NCBI RefSeq assembly: GCF_017591425.1
Contig: NW_024466607.1
Coordinates: 13,834,501-13,898,500 of the forward strand
Direction: 5' to 3'
Length of the DNA: 64,000 bases
From: Ochotona curzoniae
Lineage: Eukaryota > Chordata > Mammalia > Lagomorpha > Ochotonidae
Positions 40,966-55,300 of this stretch are shown piece after piece. A program made the translations under genes and the position numbers. Below the pieces are notes generated by a model. The model did no database searches and had not been told where the DNA came from. It worked only from the letters and a program-made list of their open reading frames with translations. Position 1 is the first letter of the stretch, and each line of letters opens with the position of its first letter.

Positions 40966-42423
40966 ATCTATGTGACGCTTTTAAATCTTACTGATACGGT
41001 AAAACAGAGTTCCTGTTAGCCGCTGGTTCACTCCCCAAAGGCCTTGCCACAGCATGACTGGTGCTGGGCCGAAGCCAAGAGTTTTCTGGAAAAAAGCCAC
41101 AATCTTCAGCACTCCACGAAGGAATGCAGCAGTCCCAACCTTGTTTAACCTGATAGGCCACATTTGCCCAAATTGTGAAGTGCCTGGTTTTGTTATCTCA
41201 GTACGTGCAAGTACAAAGGGAGTCTGTATTTATCAATGATTATAGTTGCATTCATTCTCAAGAGAACTAAGGTTGTGATTCCTAAAACCCCTGAAAATAG
41301 TCTAAAACCCAAGAGGCTCTTCCACAGAGACGTCCACACCATCTCTAGTGGTATCTGGGACAGCTGAAACTCTGAGGTCTCCACAGGAGGTACCTACCAC
41401 TGAAGGCTGAGGCAAGAGGAGGGAGGAGAGATTCTAGAACTCTCCTGCAAGATGTACTATTTCCTAGGGCGTGGTGTATAACATATGCTAATGTGTCAGG
41501 GCAATGGTATGCACAAATGAGCATGGATAATAACCCGCGCACACATGTGGAACACACATGCAATGCTTCTCATGGACTATGTGATGTAGTCCAAAACACA
41601 GGGGCCGCACGTTCTCAGGGACCAAGCGTGGGGCTCTGGGTGGATTTTCACCACGACTCAAACCAAAGCTAATTTCCTTAAGCATTCTGAGAGGACCAGT
41701 TGCTAAGACTCACCCCAGCAGCTTTTTAACACACATAGAAACACACACCTTCTTTGCACTCACCCCAGGCCCATCCTCCGCCAGCTGTTTCTCCCAGACT
41801 GCAGCTGCTTCCGCCCTTGGGACATGTTGCATCTCTCATCCCTCTGTGTGCCGTGCTTATGACCTTCCCTTCCCACCCCTTGACTTTTATTCATAAATAC
41901 CATCTGCCTCTTGATGCCGCTTACATCCACCTCTAAATGCCTTCCAACGAGCCAATGCCTCCTTCCTTCCTGCTCCAAGTGATAATACGCTTACTCTAGG
42001 GTTTGTGGCCCACGCGTGCAGGTCCCATCCCTCTGGTTGAAGATGGCTTCCACCACCACCCCTTGCCATGCACTGGAGGGTATCTGGACAGGCCTGCCTC
42101 TCCCTGCCCTCTTCCTCTTCCTAACTTGGGCAGAGGCGCTGGGGAGCCGGAGTGTGCTGAGATGGAGGGAAGTGTGGGCAGATACACATGCCATACCTGT
42201 GAGAAGCCGAATCTCCTCTTTCATCTGGTTATAGTTTTGGTTCCTATGGAAGAAATAACCAAGACAAGATAAACAAATTACAAAATGGTGATGAGTGAGG
42301 TCATGATAGAGCAATTTTTGCAATGCTACATATGATGAAAACAGGAGGGATGGGAACCTGGTAGCTGAGAAGTGCCCCTGCAGGGAGGGTCCCTGAGCTT
42401 GCAGCCAAGGGGAGAGGGGAGGG

Positions 42424-42754
42424 TCCAGCACGGTAACCAAGCAACTAATGTCCTTGCCTAGCCTGCACTCGGGATCCCATATGGGCATCAGTTCTAATCC
42501 CAGCATCCCACTTCCCATCCAGCTCCCTGCCTGTGGCCTGGGAAAGCAGTAGAAGACAGCCCAAAGCCTTGAGACCTTGCACCCACGTGGGTGACCCAGA
42601 AGAGGCTCTTGGCTCCTGGCTTTGAATTCGTGCAGCTCTGGCCATTGCAGCCACTTGGGGAGTGAATCATCGGACAGAGGCTCTTCCTCTCTGTCTCTCC
42701 TCCTCTCTGTATATCTGACTTCCCAATAAAAATAAATCTTAAAAAAAAAAAGGA
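42424..42754 (+). mobile_element. Young pika-type C SINE
   Basis: CCAGCACGGTAACCAAGCAA head, GGGATCCCATATGGGCATCA, TTGCACCCACGTGGGTGACC, GGGGAGTGAATCATCGGACA and the tail CAATAAAAATAAATCTTAAA. Confidence 0.92.
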
Positions 42755-43324
42755 GGGGGAAGAGGGAAGTGCAGTGTGCTGGGCACTCCGCCGGTCCAGC
42801 AGGGTCCTGCTGAGACTTGGATTTCTACATTGTCGGGGCCTCCCTGGCCCATTCCCCATGTGTCCTTATCTAACTTGTGTCCCCCACCCTGTGCTCCTGG
42901 AGCTGTTAACCTTAAGGTAAGGGTTGGACACCGGGGAGGAGGAGAGTTTAGCCGTAGCCTCCTCTGCCCCTTGTTGGACTTGCCCTCCAATGTCTACTTC
43001 ATGGCTAGGGCTGCCTCAGCCTGGGACCTCCAAGCTGCTGCCTCATTTTTTTATTTCCTACATCACCACCCTGTGCACATGCCCATGAATTCATGATGCA
43101 CAGGTCTGAGCAGGTGTGATGAAACCTAAGGAGCCTGAGATGGGAAATTCTCCTGGATTCTCCATGGGTCCCAATGCGATCCAGTGATGGCTGAGAGTAG
43201 AGAACCTGAGATGGGCATCTGACCTGGGCATCCACACCCTACCGCTGAGGGTGAAAGTCTGACACTCCATCTCTGACTGCAGCTTCCTGATCAGACAGGT
43301 CCCGTGAGGCAGATGATGGTTTAG

Positions 43325-43475
43325 GCAGGTACCTGTCACCCACAAGGGGAGACACAGACTGCATTCCCCGCTCCCACCTTTGCCACCAGGCCTGGCCCTG
43401 GCCAGTGTAGCCATTCGGGGTGTGAAACAGTGGATGAGAAAGATCTCTCTCCACCTCTCACATCAAGTGAGTAAA
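43325..43475 (+). mobile_element. Diverged C-type SINE 3' fragment
   Basis: CACCTTTGCCACCAGGCCTG and GTAGCCATTCGGGGTGTGAAACAG then a GATGAGAAAGATCTCTCTCC block; only the 3' half is present. Confidence 0.5.
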
Positions 43476-45147
43476 GTTGGAAAACTGCCCATTGTGTGAT
43501 TGCTGCTGTGTGAAGTGAGTCATCAGAACAGAGGCAGCATTCAGCACATGCTACCCCTAGGATGGAACACTGTGGTGTTTGGGGACGAAGCAGGAAGGGC
43601 ACCTGATCTTCCGTTTGCCCCTCTGCACCCAGACGACCACCAAAGAACTCTCTGACCCTCATTTTTGTAGTAGGTGTTTAAATGCTCACTCCAGAAGTAC
43701 CATCCCCTGAGCCCCGGAGGAAAGGAACATTCTTACTATGAAAGCGAGAACCCAAGCAACTCAACAAATGGAACAAGAGAGATCCCCCAAGTTCATTACC
43801 TTCAGACCATCTTCAATCTCTGGCCACCATTCACTTCTTCAGCACAGTGGGTTTAGACACCTCAGCCTTATCTGTTCCTTTGTCTGTGAAGACTCTCGTG
43901 TCATATATGACATACAATTAACACATGTACATGCTTTTTCTTGTTATAGGAGCCCCAGCCATGAACCTACCAAAAGGTATCTACACGTCCAATGTAGAAA
44001 ACACTGATAAGATTTTTCAGAACAGCACATCTTTCTTCTAAAAATATTCTAGGAATAAGAATAATATTCTAGGAGTATTCTTGTGTTAATAATAATGCTT
44101 CTATATACATTCTGCAATGTCAAGAATTTTTCTAATATGTACTAGTCTACATGTATCATGTCAAATTCAAATCCCTATGCTTTCTACCCAAATGTATATC
44201 TTACCATAGAATCTTTCTGTATTTATATTAATACAAATAAATATCGATATACATATGCTCAACTATAATACATTGCTTTGGGATGTTATAGAACACAAAA
44301 CAATTCTATTTCAATGCAATAGTTGTTCCTTTTTTTATATATGGGATCTGAAGACAAGGCTTTTAAGTAAGAATGATTTTTATTGAGATAAAACTCACAT
44401 CAGTTAAGGACAATTATGTGTGTGAAAGTTCCTCCTTCCCCTGTTACAGTTTCTCTTGGCTATCTAGAACATGTACCCCAGCATAACATAAAATTCCAAA
44501 ATTACTCAAAGAGTACAACTAATACACCTGAGTTTTGTTTTTAAACCTTAAAAATCAAAATATGGTTGCCTGAGGCTCCGTATTTTGTTGTCTCATCCTG
44601 GCTCCTTGTTGTCCCATTCTGCTTTCCTAACCTGCTCCCTAGCGTTGGATGGAAGCCGCTCTCCACCAAAGCACAACCTCGTGGCTTTAGACAGCTCTGC
44701 TGGCTTCATGCCTGCTGCCCATAAAACAACTAGACCAAGGACAAAGTCCCTCGAGACCAAGACTGAGGCTTGCATCGGAAGTGACTCTCTAGGGGCAAGC
44801 CCCTGACTATGGACTAGTTCTTCAGGTGAAAGAAAATTTTAAGTTGCCAGGTCAACTTCCCAAACTTCCCCAAAAATCTTGCTGTCAGGTATGGCAGCCA
44901 CATGTGGCTATTTAGACTGTCACATCTCAAGTTTAATGCTTGGGTCACAATCATCACTGCCCAAGTGTGGCAGTGACAGCTGTGGACAGTGCAGGAACAG
45001 GAGGTCTCCATCACTGCAGAGAGCTCTTTGGGCAAACACAGGGCTAGACCACGGAGGAGTCAGCTTGTAAACATCTACACAAACTGATATGTACTCCCCT
45101 ACTCAGTCAAAAAAGCTGCCTGTCTAAGCTTATCTCCGAATAGCAAG

Positions 45148-45445
45148 CCAGAGCCAGTGCAAGGTGCCAGAGGTTAAGCCACTATTCACAACACTGGCAG
45201 TCCATGTTGGAATGCTGGCTGTGTCCCAGCTGCTCCGCTTCCGATCTGAGCTCCCTCCTAATGTGTCCAGGAAAGCAATTAAGGACATGGTGGGAGGCCA
45301 AGCAGAACCAGGCTCCTGCCTCCTGCGTCAGCTCAGCCCCTCCCCAGCAGCTGCAGTCATGTGTGGCATTATTAGTGGATAGAAGAGCTCTCTCTCTCTC
45401 TCTGCCTTTCAAATAAATGGATAAATCTTTAAAAATAAAATAAAA
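45148..45445 (+). mobile_element. C-type SINE
   Basis: GAGCCAGTGCAAGGTGCCAG head, TGCTGGCTGTGTCCCAGCTG, GCAGCTGCAGTCATGTGTGG and the tail TTTCAAATAAATGGATAAAT. It lies under 1 kb past the LRRC2 stop codon. Confidence 0.82.
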
Positions 45446-46317
45446 TATAATATAATAAGGCACATCCCATTTATGAGTGTTTTAACCCAAGACAACAGTA
45501 TAAAAATAGAGACTTTATAAAAATTCTCCAAATTGTACCAGGCAATGCAGGTATCCAAACCTCTGTGATGAACCCCACCCTTGCCAATGTGAGACAATCA
45601 CATCGCCCCTTTGACCCCAGCAGGACCTGTAAGGGGGCTTTCCCAGGGCCTCCCCGTCAGTCCCCCTTGTCCCACACGACCACCTTGGGGGAGAGGACCC
45701 TAACACTGGCTTTGCTCTTTGCACTGAGGTGAGTTCTGGGATCCTCCCTGGAGAAGCCACACACACGGGCAATGAGCCAACACTGCAAACTACCCATGCC
45801 TTCCTGTGCTTCCTCGCCTAGGGCTCCCTGCATCCCTCGTAAGCATTGCCAGCCCAATGCACAGGTGGGCATTCCCCCAGAAGACTCAGATGAAACCCAA
45901 AGTCTCTCCCAAGAGCCAGCATTCGCCAAAACATAATGGGGATACAGAAACAGCCATTTGCATAAAGCCAAAGAAAAAATTTTCCAATACTTCCTAAAAA
46001 CAACACATTCCACTTCAGAATTTGGTCTTGAAGTTATAATCCTTAAAAAGAATATGTATTCTAAAATACCAAATGTACATTAGTTGGAAATGCAGTTATG
46101 CAAATGAGCTTATGAATATGAACATATCGCCAACTGCTGATTTTGGGGAGATACTTGTGCACTTGAACTTGGAAGCTCATATTCTTGACAACTGTGACAG
46201 TGGTTTCTAGAGTGTATCTTTAAACACAAAGTCGGTACTCCCGCATAACATGACCCACACGCGAAGATTTAATGACCCACTGGGTGGTGAGATTCCGCAG
46301 TATTCTGCCAGATGAAA

Positions 46318-46367
46318 TCAAAGCTGAAGACTAAAGGAGATCTTGGTGGTGTAGCTGGGAACAGACT
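46318..46367 (-). CDS. LRRC2: LRRC2 coding exon 8 (last, with stop TGA)
   Basis: 50 nt after acceptor TTACAG. With the previous G it gives [16 protein letters not shown] and TGA. The match to the human C-terminus decides this exon over a weaker candidate at 42.2 kb. Confidence 0.94.
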
Positions 46368-49300
46368 CTGTAACAGAATGAAGAACCAGACTCAGCCATC
46401 CACCAGGTCATGGTGAAATGGAACCACAAGGCACAGCCCACAGCAAGACACATGTGTTAAGCATAATGCTTGGTAATCCATTAAGCCAGCCATCACATGG
46501 AGTTGAGCTTTATAAATGTTTAGCTATTAGACAGAATCTTTAGTGCTCATTCATCTGCAATCTTTCCACCCAGCTCACACAGCTGCATCAAGATCTTGGA
46601 AACAGGACCTGGTACAACGGCTCAACTGGTTAATCCTACACCTGCAAGTGCTGGCATCCCATATGGGTGCCAGTTCATGTCTCCACTTCCCATCCAACTC
46701 CCTGCTTGTGGCATGGGAAAGCAGTCGATGATGGCCCAAAAGCCCTGGGACCCTGCACCTGCGTGGGAGACCCAGAAGAAGCTCGCCAGCTACAGATCAG
46801 ATCAGCTCTAGCCTTGCGACCACTTGGGGAGTGAACCAGCAGATGGAAGATATTTCTCTGTCCTCTCCTTCTCTCTATAAATCTACCTTTCCAATATAAA
46901 TAAATAAACATTTTTTAAAAAAAATATCTTGTAAACTATATCACTGTAGTTGATAAAAGTTAATAGATACCAAGGACTTGGGAGTGTAGGCAGCAAGTGG
47001 TTATATCTCTCCCTTTCCCTGCCTCGCCAATAAAATAAGTGTATATTATTTTACAAAGTAATAATTTTAAAAGATTAAGGAATAACCAAATAAATTTTTA
47101 AAAATTTTAAGTATATTCAATAAATGGCACTTTTCCTGCATGCCACTGATACCTATGGAGATCTGGGCATGACCAGTCAGCTTTGGTCACCCAGCAGACG
47201 CCTGTCCAGTGAGGATGAGAAGTGCTCAGGTGCCACTGTCCTCAGGAAGACCAAAGGAACCTGCCTGCTGGAAGACACAATGCCACACAGGCACCGGGCC
47301 AGCGCCGCCTCTAATCCCTGTGTGACACCCACACACGCCTGGCCACCAAAGAACCAGAACTCCCAGCCCGAGAGAAGATGGTGCATGAAAGGACAAAGAC
47401 CACTCTAAGCCCCTTTGCTGGGACTGTCTGTCTGTGTAAGAAGCCCTGGGCCTTGTGAAACACGGTAGGATTCCTGAAGCTGCCAAGATCCGACTCTGGC
47501 AAAGACATTCCCCGTCTTCCCCTTCCCGGTCTCTAGAGTTTCACTAAACTTTGGAAAATCAGAGCAAATTGCACCTGCTCCCTGGCCTGCCACCTGCAAA
47601 TCTTACCTTGCATGATTCTTTCATAGGTGGTCCTTGGTTTCTAAAACTTTTTCAAAAGTTGACTTTAACTAGAATTTTTGAATGGAATCTTAATTTCCCA
47701 CTAAATTAAAATACTGTTTTGTTGACATGATTTTGTTTAAAAAAATAAAATTGAAAAAAAAACATGCTCAATAACACAATGTCACCTTTTAAGAAACAAC
47801 GATATATTAAGCACTCAAATTTACCAGGAAAATGTGATATTATAAGGAAATGTGTCATTTGGAGTATCAAGAAGACATATAGGGAACCAAATTAGCTTCT
47901 CTTGCATGAGTGGAATTCTACATATTTAAATAAAGTAATTCTGAGCAGAAGTAACCCACCTCTTTCTTTAAGATCTTCAATATAGGCCTTCATAAATTCT
48001 TTATCAAAATGCTGACGATCCCGTTCAGTCTCCATCCTTTCATCACCGTCTTGATCTTGGGTCTTATCAATAGGATTGTCCATCAGACTTACAAACCTAT
48101 TGGAACAAAGTACAGAAACCATCACACGTTCACCTGTGCATTTTTAACTGCAAAATTTCTCACAGAAGAAATCAACCTGTAGGGGCCAGTGCTGTGGCGT
48201 AGTGAGTTAAGTCACCACCTGTGATGCCGGCATCCCATATTGATACCAGTTCAAGTCCTGGCTGCTCTGCTTCTGATCCAGCACCCTCTGATGTACTTGG
48301 GAAAGCAGTGGAATATGAACCAAGTGCTTGGGACACTCACCTCCAAATGGGAAATCCAGAAATATGCTCCCTGGCCACCCCCACAACCATGGTGGCTTTA
48401 CCGAGTCACTGCTATTCAGGCAGCTGGGCCTCTCTGGATGCAGAGAGAAGGTGGCGCTCACTAGCACTGCCCAATGAGATCGTTATGAGGCATCAGGCTG
48501 CTGCAAATGGGCCAAAGTAGAGGCGATCAGACAAGCCCCATATTCTGGGAAGACATGCTGCCCAGAAGCCCTCAGTGGCTTGGAGTTAGGTTAAGGGAGG
48601 CTGAAACCGGGGCTCTGCCATGTCTTGCCTCAGGGAAAGAAAAGCGTCTCTGAGTTTGGATGCCGGTGGTTTCATGTCAGAAAACCGGGAGAAGGGTGAT
48701 GGCTCGCTCAGCACCAGCAGGACTTCCAGGCCAGCAGCCACACAGTGCCCATCTACGGCCGGGGCTCAGGAATGCACCTGCTGCACAATCAGCACACTGC
48801 TTTCCTCCACCATCCTCTGACCGCTGCCTCCCGCAGCGCCATCGGGTCAAACCTTCAAGATGTGTCAGCCTAGTGTCTATGAGCAGCGATGGGACTCTCA
48901 GGGGACCAGAACCGTCTGACCTGGTGTTGAGGCAGGGCTAGATGCCCGGCATCTGCAGGTACCTCCCCACGTACCCGCCCCATCCCCAATGCCTGAGTGG
49001 GTCTCTGCCAGGGCCACTGACTTCAGTGTGGATGAGTCACAGAGGGCAGTCGGGATCTCCACCAGATGGTCCCCGCTGACAACCAAGAGGGCGAGCTTCT
49101 TCAGGTTCAGCAGGGCGTACGGGAGATAGGTCAGCTTGTTTTTATACAACAGGAAGCTCTGCAGTTCTTCGAGCCTGGGAAGAGGAAATGGGTCCAAAGC
49201 AGCCAGAGTCAGCCCAAAAATCAATGTACAAGTGGCTGCTTGGAGGCCAGCCCTGCCCAGGGCACCATAACCATGGACCTTGAGCACCACAACAGTTACA

Positions 49301-52300
49301 CTGGATAATATGCATATATTTTTAAGTTAACTGCACAGCTAGGGATATAGTGAAGCTTCCGAACACCACATATCCCTTCTTCCTCATGTTTCCGGGCATC
49401 CCTAAGAGTTCATGGGAGCACCAGGCAGAAGGCATTTCGGATCTGAAGTAAGAATTCAGATTTGGGCAACATATTCCCTTCCGATATTTTCAGAGCACAT
49501 TTATTCTTCACCTGTGATATCTTCCAACTTTAAAATAGGAAGAAAACTGTGCAATGAAAAGGAAATATATTCTGTTTTCCATTTTATTTCTAACTCAGTG
49601 AGTCTTCCTGCAGATTTTTCTTTCATTCATTTGCAAATCATCTAATTCCACAAATATTTCACACAGTTCCTTGGCATTTCAAATTTAAATAATTCCAACT
49701 TACTCACAGAAAGCGTGAATAAACATCACAGTTACTGGGGTAGAAGGATGTCATATGAGATGATATTCAGGTCTACGCCATTGTGTCCCAACAGCTTACA
49801 TGGCCACTTTATAAAGAAGACAGTAGATTCTAGAAGGTCAGAGATTGTGTCTTCTTGATCACTTTAAATCCAGCCCCCTCTTGGGGCTACTATCCAGGAA
49901 CCAAAACTCGCTATTGGTGGCATGAGTCAATTGCACATGGCTCCATATAATAATTAGTTTTTAAACATTAAATAGCTACAATGACCTAATTCAAAGCCTT
50001 GCTAACCTTGGCCATTTTGCTTGAAAGATTAGGTATAATAAATCACTAAATGAAACTCACATAAATTTTCCTCCCTGAGATTCTAAGCAGAGAGCGATGG
50101 GTTTCTATTTCACACATCATAAACACATCTTTGTGCTCCTGTCAGGTGAAGGAGCAGAGCCATTCTGTTGGAGAATGAAGCAAACAGAAGTTTACAAAAA
50201 CAATGAGGGTGAGAGTCCGAATGCACGGAAACCTGAACGTTACACATGGGATGCAAACTGCAGACTGTCTCATTCTGTAAGTCCTGGGAAATTACACTTG
50301 AGAAAACTGGTTGACTTCAAGACATGTTCATGCACTTGCAGGTCTCCCATGTTAGCAGGGCGTGAGGCGTTAGCGGCTCCCTCAGGAGACCCTGCCCTGT
50401 GTGTGCAGGCAGCTACCTGTCTATATCCTGTGGCAGGTCGTTCAGGTTATTGCTGCTGATATCAAACCACTGCAGATTAGACATCCGCAGGACACAGATG
50501 GGAACGCTGGAAAACTTGTTTGCTGAGATATCTACAAAGGTAACTCGCTTCAGGTTGCTTAACTGGAAGGGAAAGAACAAAATATTCTAATTACCTATGG
50601 AAGAGTGGAAATTATCCCCAACTACTAAATTTATCTGAAAGTTTCCACCCCCGAGGCATTTCTCTGAGTGCCCATCTATGTCCACAGCGAATGCCTTTGG
50701 CAGCCACATTGCATGTCATTCACCAGGCAATCTGCAGGCGATGCTGAGCAAAATAGTACATGGTGGCCCCTTCTCCAGGAAGGACTAATTTTGCTCTTGT
50801 TCCTAACTTACAAAAAAAAATGTGAGGGCCCGGCGCCATGGTCTAGTGGCTAAAGTCCTTGCCTTGAATGCGCTAAGATCCCATATGGGCGCCGGTTCTA
50901 ATCCTGGCAGCTTCATTTTCCATCCAGCTCCCTGCCTGTGGCCTGGGAAAGCAGTCAAGGATGGCCCAAATTCTTGGGACCCTGAACCTATGTGGGAGAC
51001 CAGGAAGAAGTCCCTGGCTCCTGGCTTCGGATCGGCACAGCACCGGCCACTGCAGTCACTTGGGGAGTGAATCATCGGACGGAAGATCTTGCTCTCTGTC
51101 TCTCCTCATCTCTGTATATCTGACTTTGTAATGAAGATAAAATAAATGTTTAAAAAAATGTGAAGATGGTACTATAACAGGGTAATTATCAGGCAAGACT
51201 TTTACATGTCTGCAATTTAGTCTAATCTTTCTGTGTTGCAGCAAAGTCAAGATCTCTTTTTTCTTCATTTTGCAGTAAATGCAGAAAATGCATTGTAGAC
51301 TATAAAATAACTGCCTGAAGATATTTAAAGGAAGTAATTTAAGGAAAATCACAGCAGCATTAAACCAGTAAGGGGAGAAATTACTTCCATTCACAGCAGC
51401 ACAAACAGAAATAGTGAAACAGGGTTGCATGAATACATTAAAACTATAAAACTATGCTAAGAAAAAATAAAGATTTATATAAATGAAGAAACATTTTCTT
51501 CATTTTGATTTTATCTGAAAGGCAGAAAGAGAAGGGGAGAGAGACAGGTATAGATACAGAGGGAGCTTCCATCCACTGGTTCCTACCCACACACACTTGG
51601 AACAGCCGGGACTGCACCCAGGCCACCTCCAAGAACCCAGAGTTCAATCCAGGGCTTTCACACGGGTGTCAGGGACCCAAGTACTTGAGCTATCACCTAT
51701 TGCCATGCTCCAGGGTGCATGCATTAGGAGGAAGCTGCATGGGAAGTGGAGGAGCTAAGACTTGAAATAGGCATCACAAAAATAGGATGTAGGCTTCCCT
51801 AGCAACAGCTAAACTACTACATCAAATACCAGCCCTGGAAAATTTAATGATACTAAAGTGAAATTTTCCCCACAACTGGCTGGCAAACTGACTGGCAAAC
51901 TGACTGAAATTCCTATTAAAATATCAGCTGATTTTTATTTTTAGAAATTTCCAGGCTAATCCCAATATTTACAGAGAAATCCAAAAGATGTAGACTAGCC
52001 AAAGCAATTCTGAAAAAAGAGGACAAAGCTGAAGACTTTTGCATTATGCAATTTCAAAGCTTATTATAAAGTCATAGCAATTAAAACAGTACAGAATAGA
52101 CAAGCAGAGCCAGGGAATAGAGTTGAGATTCCAGAAGTAAATCCTTACATTTATGGTCAATTGATTTCCGATCCAAACTGCCAAGACCATTCAATGGGGA
52201 AAAGACAATCTTTTTAACGAAAATTCCTAAGAAAATTGTATAACCACATCCAACAAAACAAAAACCATGGAACCTACACCGCTAACTCATTCCATACATG

Positions 52301-55300
52301 ATACAGTGTGAACAAAAAAATCTCAAAGACATGCTAAGGGAAGGAAGCCAGAAGGCTACTGTATGATTTTATTTATATGAAAGTTCCAGACAAGGTCAAC
52401 TGATAGAGACATGAGACATGTTTGTGGCTGCCAAGTTCTGGAAGCAGGAGTAGGAATTAGCAACAGGCTGGCAAAAGTGACTCTGAACAGATGGCAGAAA
52501 AGGGAACACAGCGAACTGTATACTTGGGTAAATGTTACGGGATGCAGATTATACCCTCTAATCCCTTTTAATAAAGGGGGGGGGGAGGAAATAGAGGAAG
52601 TAACAAAAAAAGTCCAGCAGCGAGACAGACCCCGTCCAGGTGGCAGACAGCATTGGCCTGAGGTCAGAGGCAGAATGTACTGTGACGAGCACGCCCAGTA
52701 GGATGTCTGTGAAGATGGAACATGGACAGGGGAGCCAGAGCAGCCAAGGATAAGTTCACTTCATCTGCGTTGAAGACGGAGCCCTCTCCTGGACTCGGGG
52801 AGACTGAGGGGCAACAAGCAGACCTGTGGGGGTGACCACAGCCTGGGCTGGGCACCACTCTGGAGCATTTTCTGGGATGAGATGGTACCTCCAGGGCTTC
52901 TCCCCACATAGCATCATTCAGGAAAGGAGCCTGCCCAGCCAGTGCCCGCACCCAGCCACTCCTCACCAGCAGTGACTACTTCTAGTTTGAATTTTACCTG
53001 ACGATAAAAATGTCTCACTTTATCAAAAAATAATTTGAAAGTATTTGTCCATGAATATAAACCCAATGAAACTAAAGAATATTTAAAACCAAGGATTTCA
53101 TAAATCCTATCTGCAACACGACTTTAATTATCCATAAGTTATGAGTATATAAAAACTTCCCAGCTCCTTCATTTATTTATCTATTGTGCAGGATAAAAGG
53201 CATTGGAATCTATGCATTACTGTTCACAGACATCATTCACAAAACAGGCATTAATTGGGCCTAGCGCAGAGACCTAGTAGCTAGCGTCCTCTCCTTGAAT
53301 GCACCGGGATCCCATATGATAGCCGGTTCTAATCCCGGCAGCCCAACTTCCCATCTAGCTCCCTGCTTGTGGCCTGGGAAAGCAGTCGAGGACAGCCCAA
53401 AGCCTTGGGACTTTGCACCTGCGTGGGAGATCCGTAAGAGCTCCTGGCTCCTGGCTCCGGATCAGCACAGTATTGGCCATCGTTGTCACTTGGGGAGTGA
53501 ATCATCGGACCAATGATCTTTCTCTCTGTCTCTCCTTCTCTCTGTATAGCTGACTTTGCAATAAAAAAAAAAAAGTAAATAAATCTTAAAAAAAAAAGGT
53601 ATTAATTAAAAATGTCTTATGTGAAGAGAGGACATTTGCCTCATTTTCCTTTGGTAGCATTTCTAAATTTGAATTAAAGTCCTCATCCAGTATATTTTTT
53701 AGAGTTTTACAGAATACCAATGTAAGATGACCTGTACCGGATGTGACCACAGCGCCCAACCAGCACATGTGAAAACCAGGAAGGGAGGGGGCAGAGCCGG
53801 CAGGGGGAACGTGGGGGCGAGGATGGCCCAAAGGCTTGGGAACCTGCACCCGTGTGGGAGACCCAGAGGAGCTCCTGGCTCCCAGCTTCGGATCAGTGCA
53901 GTATTGACTGTTGTGGTCACTTGGGAAATGAATCATCACATGAAGTATCTTCCTTTCTTTTTAAAAAGATTTATTTATTTTTATTACAAACAGAGGAGGA
54001 GAGACTGAGAGAAAGATCTTCCGCCCGATGGTTCACTCCCAAAGCAGCTAAATGGCTGTTGCTGAGCCAATCCAAAGCCAGGAGCCAGGGGCTCTTCTGG
54101 GTCTCCCACACAGGTACGGGGTTCCAAGGCTTTGAGCCCTCCTTGACTACTTTCCCAGGCCACAAGCAGGGAGCTGGATGGGAAGTGAGGCCGCCTGGGA
54201 TGGGGCCGCCTGGGATGGAATCCCACCCTGTATGAGATCCTGGTGCATTCAAGGAGAGGACGCTAGCCACTAGGCCACCATGCCGAGCCCAAAAATAAAT
54301 AAATCTTAAACAAAAAAAATGAGCCTGAGGTGGGCAATTGGCCTGGTGGCTATGGTTCCCTCACCCTGTACTGGACTGCCTGGTTGTCGTTCCTGGCTCT
54401 GGCTCTGGCTAGTCCAGCTTTCTGAGGGAAAGCAAGTGCTGGCACAAACAGTGGGGTCCCTGCTACCCACATGAGTGACCTACACCAAGTCCCTGGCTCC
54501 TGCCTTCAGCCTGGCCCCACCCAGCCACGCGGGCACTCAGGGCTGAGTCAGCAGATGTGAGCTTGCTCTTGCCTCTCACACAGATAAATCCATGAATGAT
54601 GAAATATTTCATCCTTATCCCTTACATCACACACCATTCCATGTCATATACAACAAGAAATCATAGCACAGAGATGGTTCGGTTCTTACTTCAAAGGGCA
54701 GCTCGGTTAAGTCCAGATTTCCAGAACAATCCAGCTTCTCCAGGTGCTCACAGTCCCCTAGTTCTGGAGGAATGCTCTGCAGGTGGTTGAAGCTCACATT
54801 GAGTTCTTTCAGGTTCTTCAAACGACCTGTCGCCAGAAACAATGAGCATCACTACCAAACAAGTCCTTCAGGAAGCCGGGGCGCCAAGCCTCGGGATCAG
54901 TAACCAAGCACTGCACAAAATCATACGGGTTTTTTTGTTTGTTTGTTTTTAAGCATCTCTAGCAAAAGCCTGCACATCCCAGCGTTTTGTTTCGATCATA
55001 GCATTCTGCTGATGTAGGGGAAAGGAGGAGGTGGGAAAAGTCGCTGGCTTGTGTATTTTTCCTTGCTCTTGAATTGTATGATCCCTTGTAAAACTTAGAC
55101 AAGGTGAGTATAGTAACATTGCTCCTGTGCAGGCTGGCTCAGGCCCAGCATCCAGACTGCAAACTCCTTCTCAGTAACAGGGCACAGGAAATGACATGGG
55201 TGTGATACAGCCTCCAGCTGGGAGACATGCCACCAGCTCTTGCCTGGGGCCAACACCATGGCACCCTATGTTAAGCCTTCACTTGTGGTGCCAGCATACC

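Larger units (their letters stand above)
29560..46260. other. LTF-LRRC2 intergenic region; RTP3 not found
   Basis: About 17 kb. In human this interval holds RTP3 on the plus strand. I looked for its Cys-rich zinc-binding core and for its first-exon motif (WKQMFQELM, VKPWHRW) in all frames given and found no match. The interval holds SINEs, LINE-1 pieces, one inverted duplication and a hairpin, all listed. About 32.0-34.4 kb and 36.5-39.3 kb look like unique sequence with only short open frames. Confidence 0.55.
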
